From Planctomycetales bacterium (GTDB lineage: Bacteria; Planctomycetota; Planctomycetia; Pirellulales; Thermoguttaceae): a stretch of 6,319 nt of DNA. The DNA lies in NCBI GenBank assembly GCA_007127495.1, contig SKZG01000289.1, positions 1 through 6,319 of the forward strand, written 5' to 3'. This document shows, piece after piece, positions 6,059 to 6,319 of this stretch (within the stretch, counting starts at the first letter, position 1; each line of letters starts with the position of its first letter). Position numbers and translations under genes: made by a program. The notes below the pieces were generated by a model. The model was given only the letters and a program-made list of their open reading frames with translations. It was not told the origin of the DNA and did no database searches.

Positions 6059-6319
6059 GCTCCGCGAGCATAGATCATTACAGGCCAATCGCACAACTGG
6101 CCCGGCCGCATTTCGACGAGTATCCGCTCGACTAGCAAGTGGAGGCGATGCTGCCGGTGCTGGTCCCTCCGGATGGATCGGAGCGTTATGACGAGGTGTC
6201 GCCTCCGGAACGCGCGTCGGCCTCCAGGGCTCGCAGCCGCTGCTATCGCGTATTGCACGCCCTTGGTCCCCAGGCCCTGGCGCCGCCTACGGCGCCACTT
6301 GCCGCGCCAGCGCCAGCAA
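6059..6319 (+). other. no firm gene; possible remnant or partial reading frame
   Basis: The last 261 bp hold no convincing complete gene. In the frame containing the ATG at 6148 the translation looks protein-like on both sides of one TAG (6133-6135): ARPHFDEYPLD before the stop and QVEAMLPVLVPPDGSERYDE after it, then open to the window end. It could be a decayed gene with an internal stop, or a new gene starting at ATG 6148 (GGAGG at 6141-6145 is only two bases from the ATG, which is too close). I do not recognise a family. Confidence 0.3.
6278..6297. repeat. perfect 8-bp inverted repeat with a 4-nt loop
   Basis: TGGCGCCG (6278-6285) and CGGCGCCA (6290-6297) pair perfectly around CCTA. No T-run follows, so it is not a normal terminator. 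A further GCGCCAG at 6304-6310 can pair with CTGGCGC at 6277-6283 as an alternative fold. It may be one copy of a dispersed palindromic repeat; one copy in the window cannot prove this. Confidence 0.55.

Noticed and set aside
6278..6297. Hairpin as a terminator for the toxin gene
   Set aside because: It lies 220 bp after the toxin stop and is followed by ACTTGCCGC rather than a T-run.
1..6319. CRISPR array, tRNA, rRNA, insertion sequence or riboswitch
   Set aside because: I saw no spaced direct repeats of CRISPR size, no cloverleaf with a TTCGANTC-type arm, no transposase motif and no known riboswitch core.

Overview
The window is a GC-rich bacterial chromosome segment. Its core is a recombination and replication cluster in one orientation: SRP RNA, dnaX, ybaB/ebfC, recR and rpoN. 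A partial DUF4143-type ATPase lies upstream and a VapC-like PIN toxin-antitoxin pair lies downstream. The long Ala/Pro-rich tau tail, the wording of RecR and the direct recR-rpoN adjacency suggest a planctomycete (Pirellulales-like) genome. That placement is inferred from general familiarity with the families and no search supports it.

Layout. (1) 2-571: C-terminal part of an AAA+ ATPase/DUF4143 protein, cut by the window edge. (2) 572-894: a 323-bp gap that is not empty. It holds a near-consensus sigma-70 promoter (609-637) overlaid by two nested dyads, a bacterial small SRP RNA gene (about 670-755) and a candidate terminator stem (831-860). (3) 895-2712: dnaX, which contains a run of nine A residues at 2136-2144 in a very GC-rich context. 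Both alternative frames reach a TGA within about 21 nt after it, so slippage would make a gamma-type protein of about 418 or 423 residues besides the 605-residue tau. (4) 2777-3175: ybaB. (5) 3177-3776: recR, starting one base after the ybaB stop. (6) 3830-5314: rpoN (sigma-54). (7) 5364-5654 and 5648-6058: antitoxin and PIN toxin genes overlapping by 7 nt. (8) 6059-6319: no convincing gene. It holds a perfect 8-bp hairpin and a reading frame that looks like a remnant or a partial gene.

How they fit together. ffs (scr), dnaX, ybaB and recR in this order is an arrangement known from other bacteria such as Bacillus. The SRP RNA guides membrane protein targeting, DnaX loads the sliding clamp, YbaB is a nucleoid-associated DNA-binding protein, and RecR works with RecO/RecF in gap repair. 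rpoN has a gap of only 53 bp after recR and could be read from the same transcript. The flanking ATPase fragment and the lower-GC toxin-antitoxin pair look like accessory genes on either side of this conserved core.

The most interesting feature is the A9 slippage site in dnaX, followed by the SRP RNA with a non-GNRA apical loop. I saw no wholly new multi-gene system.
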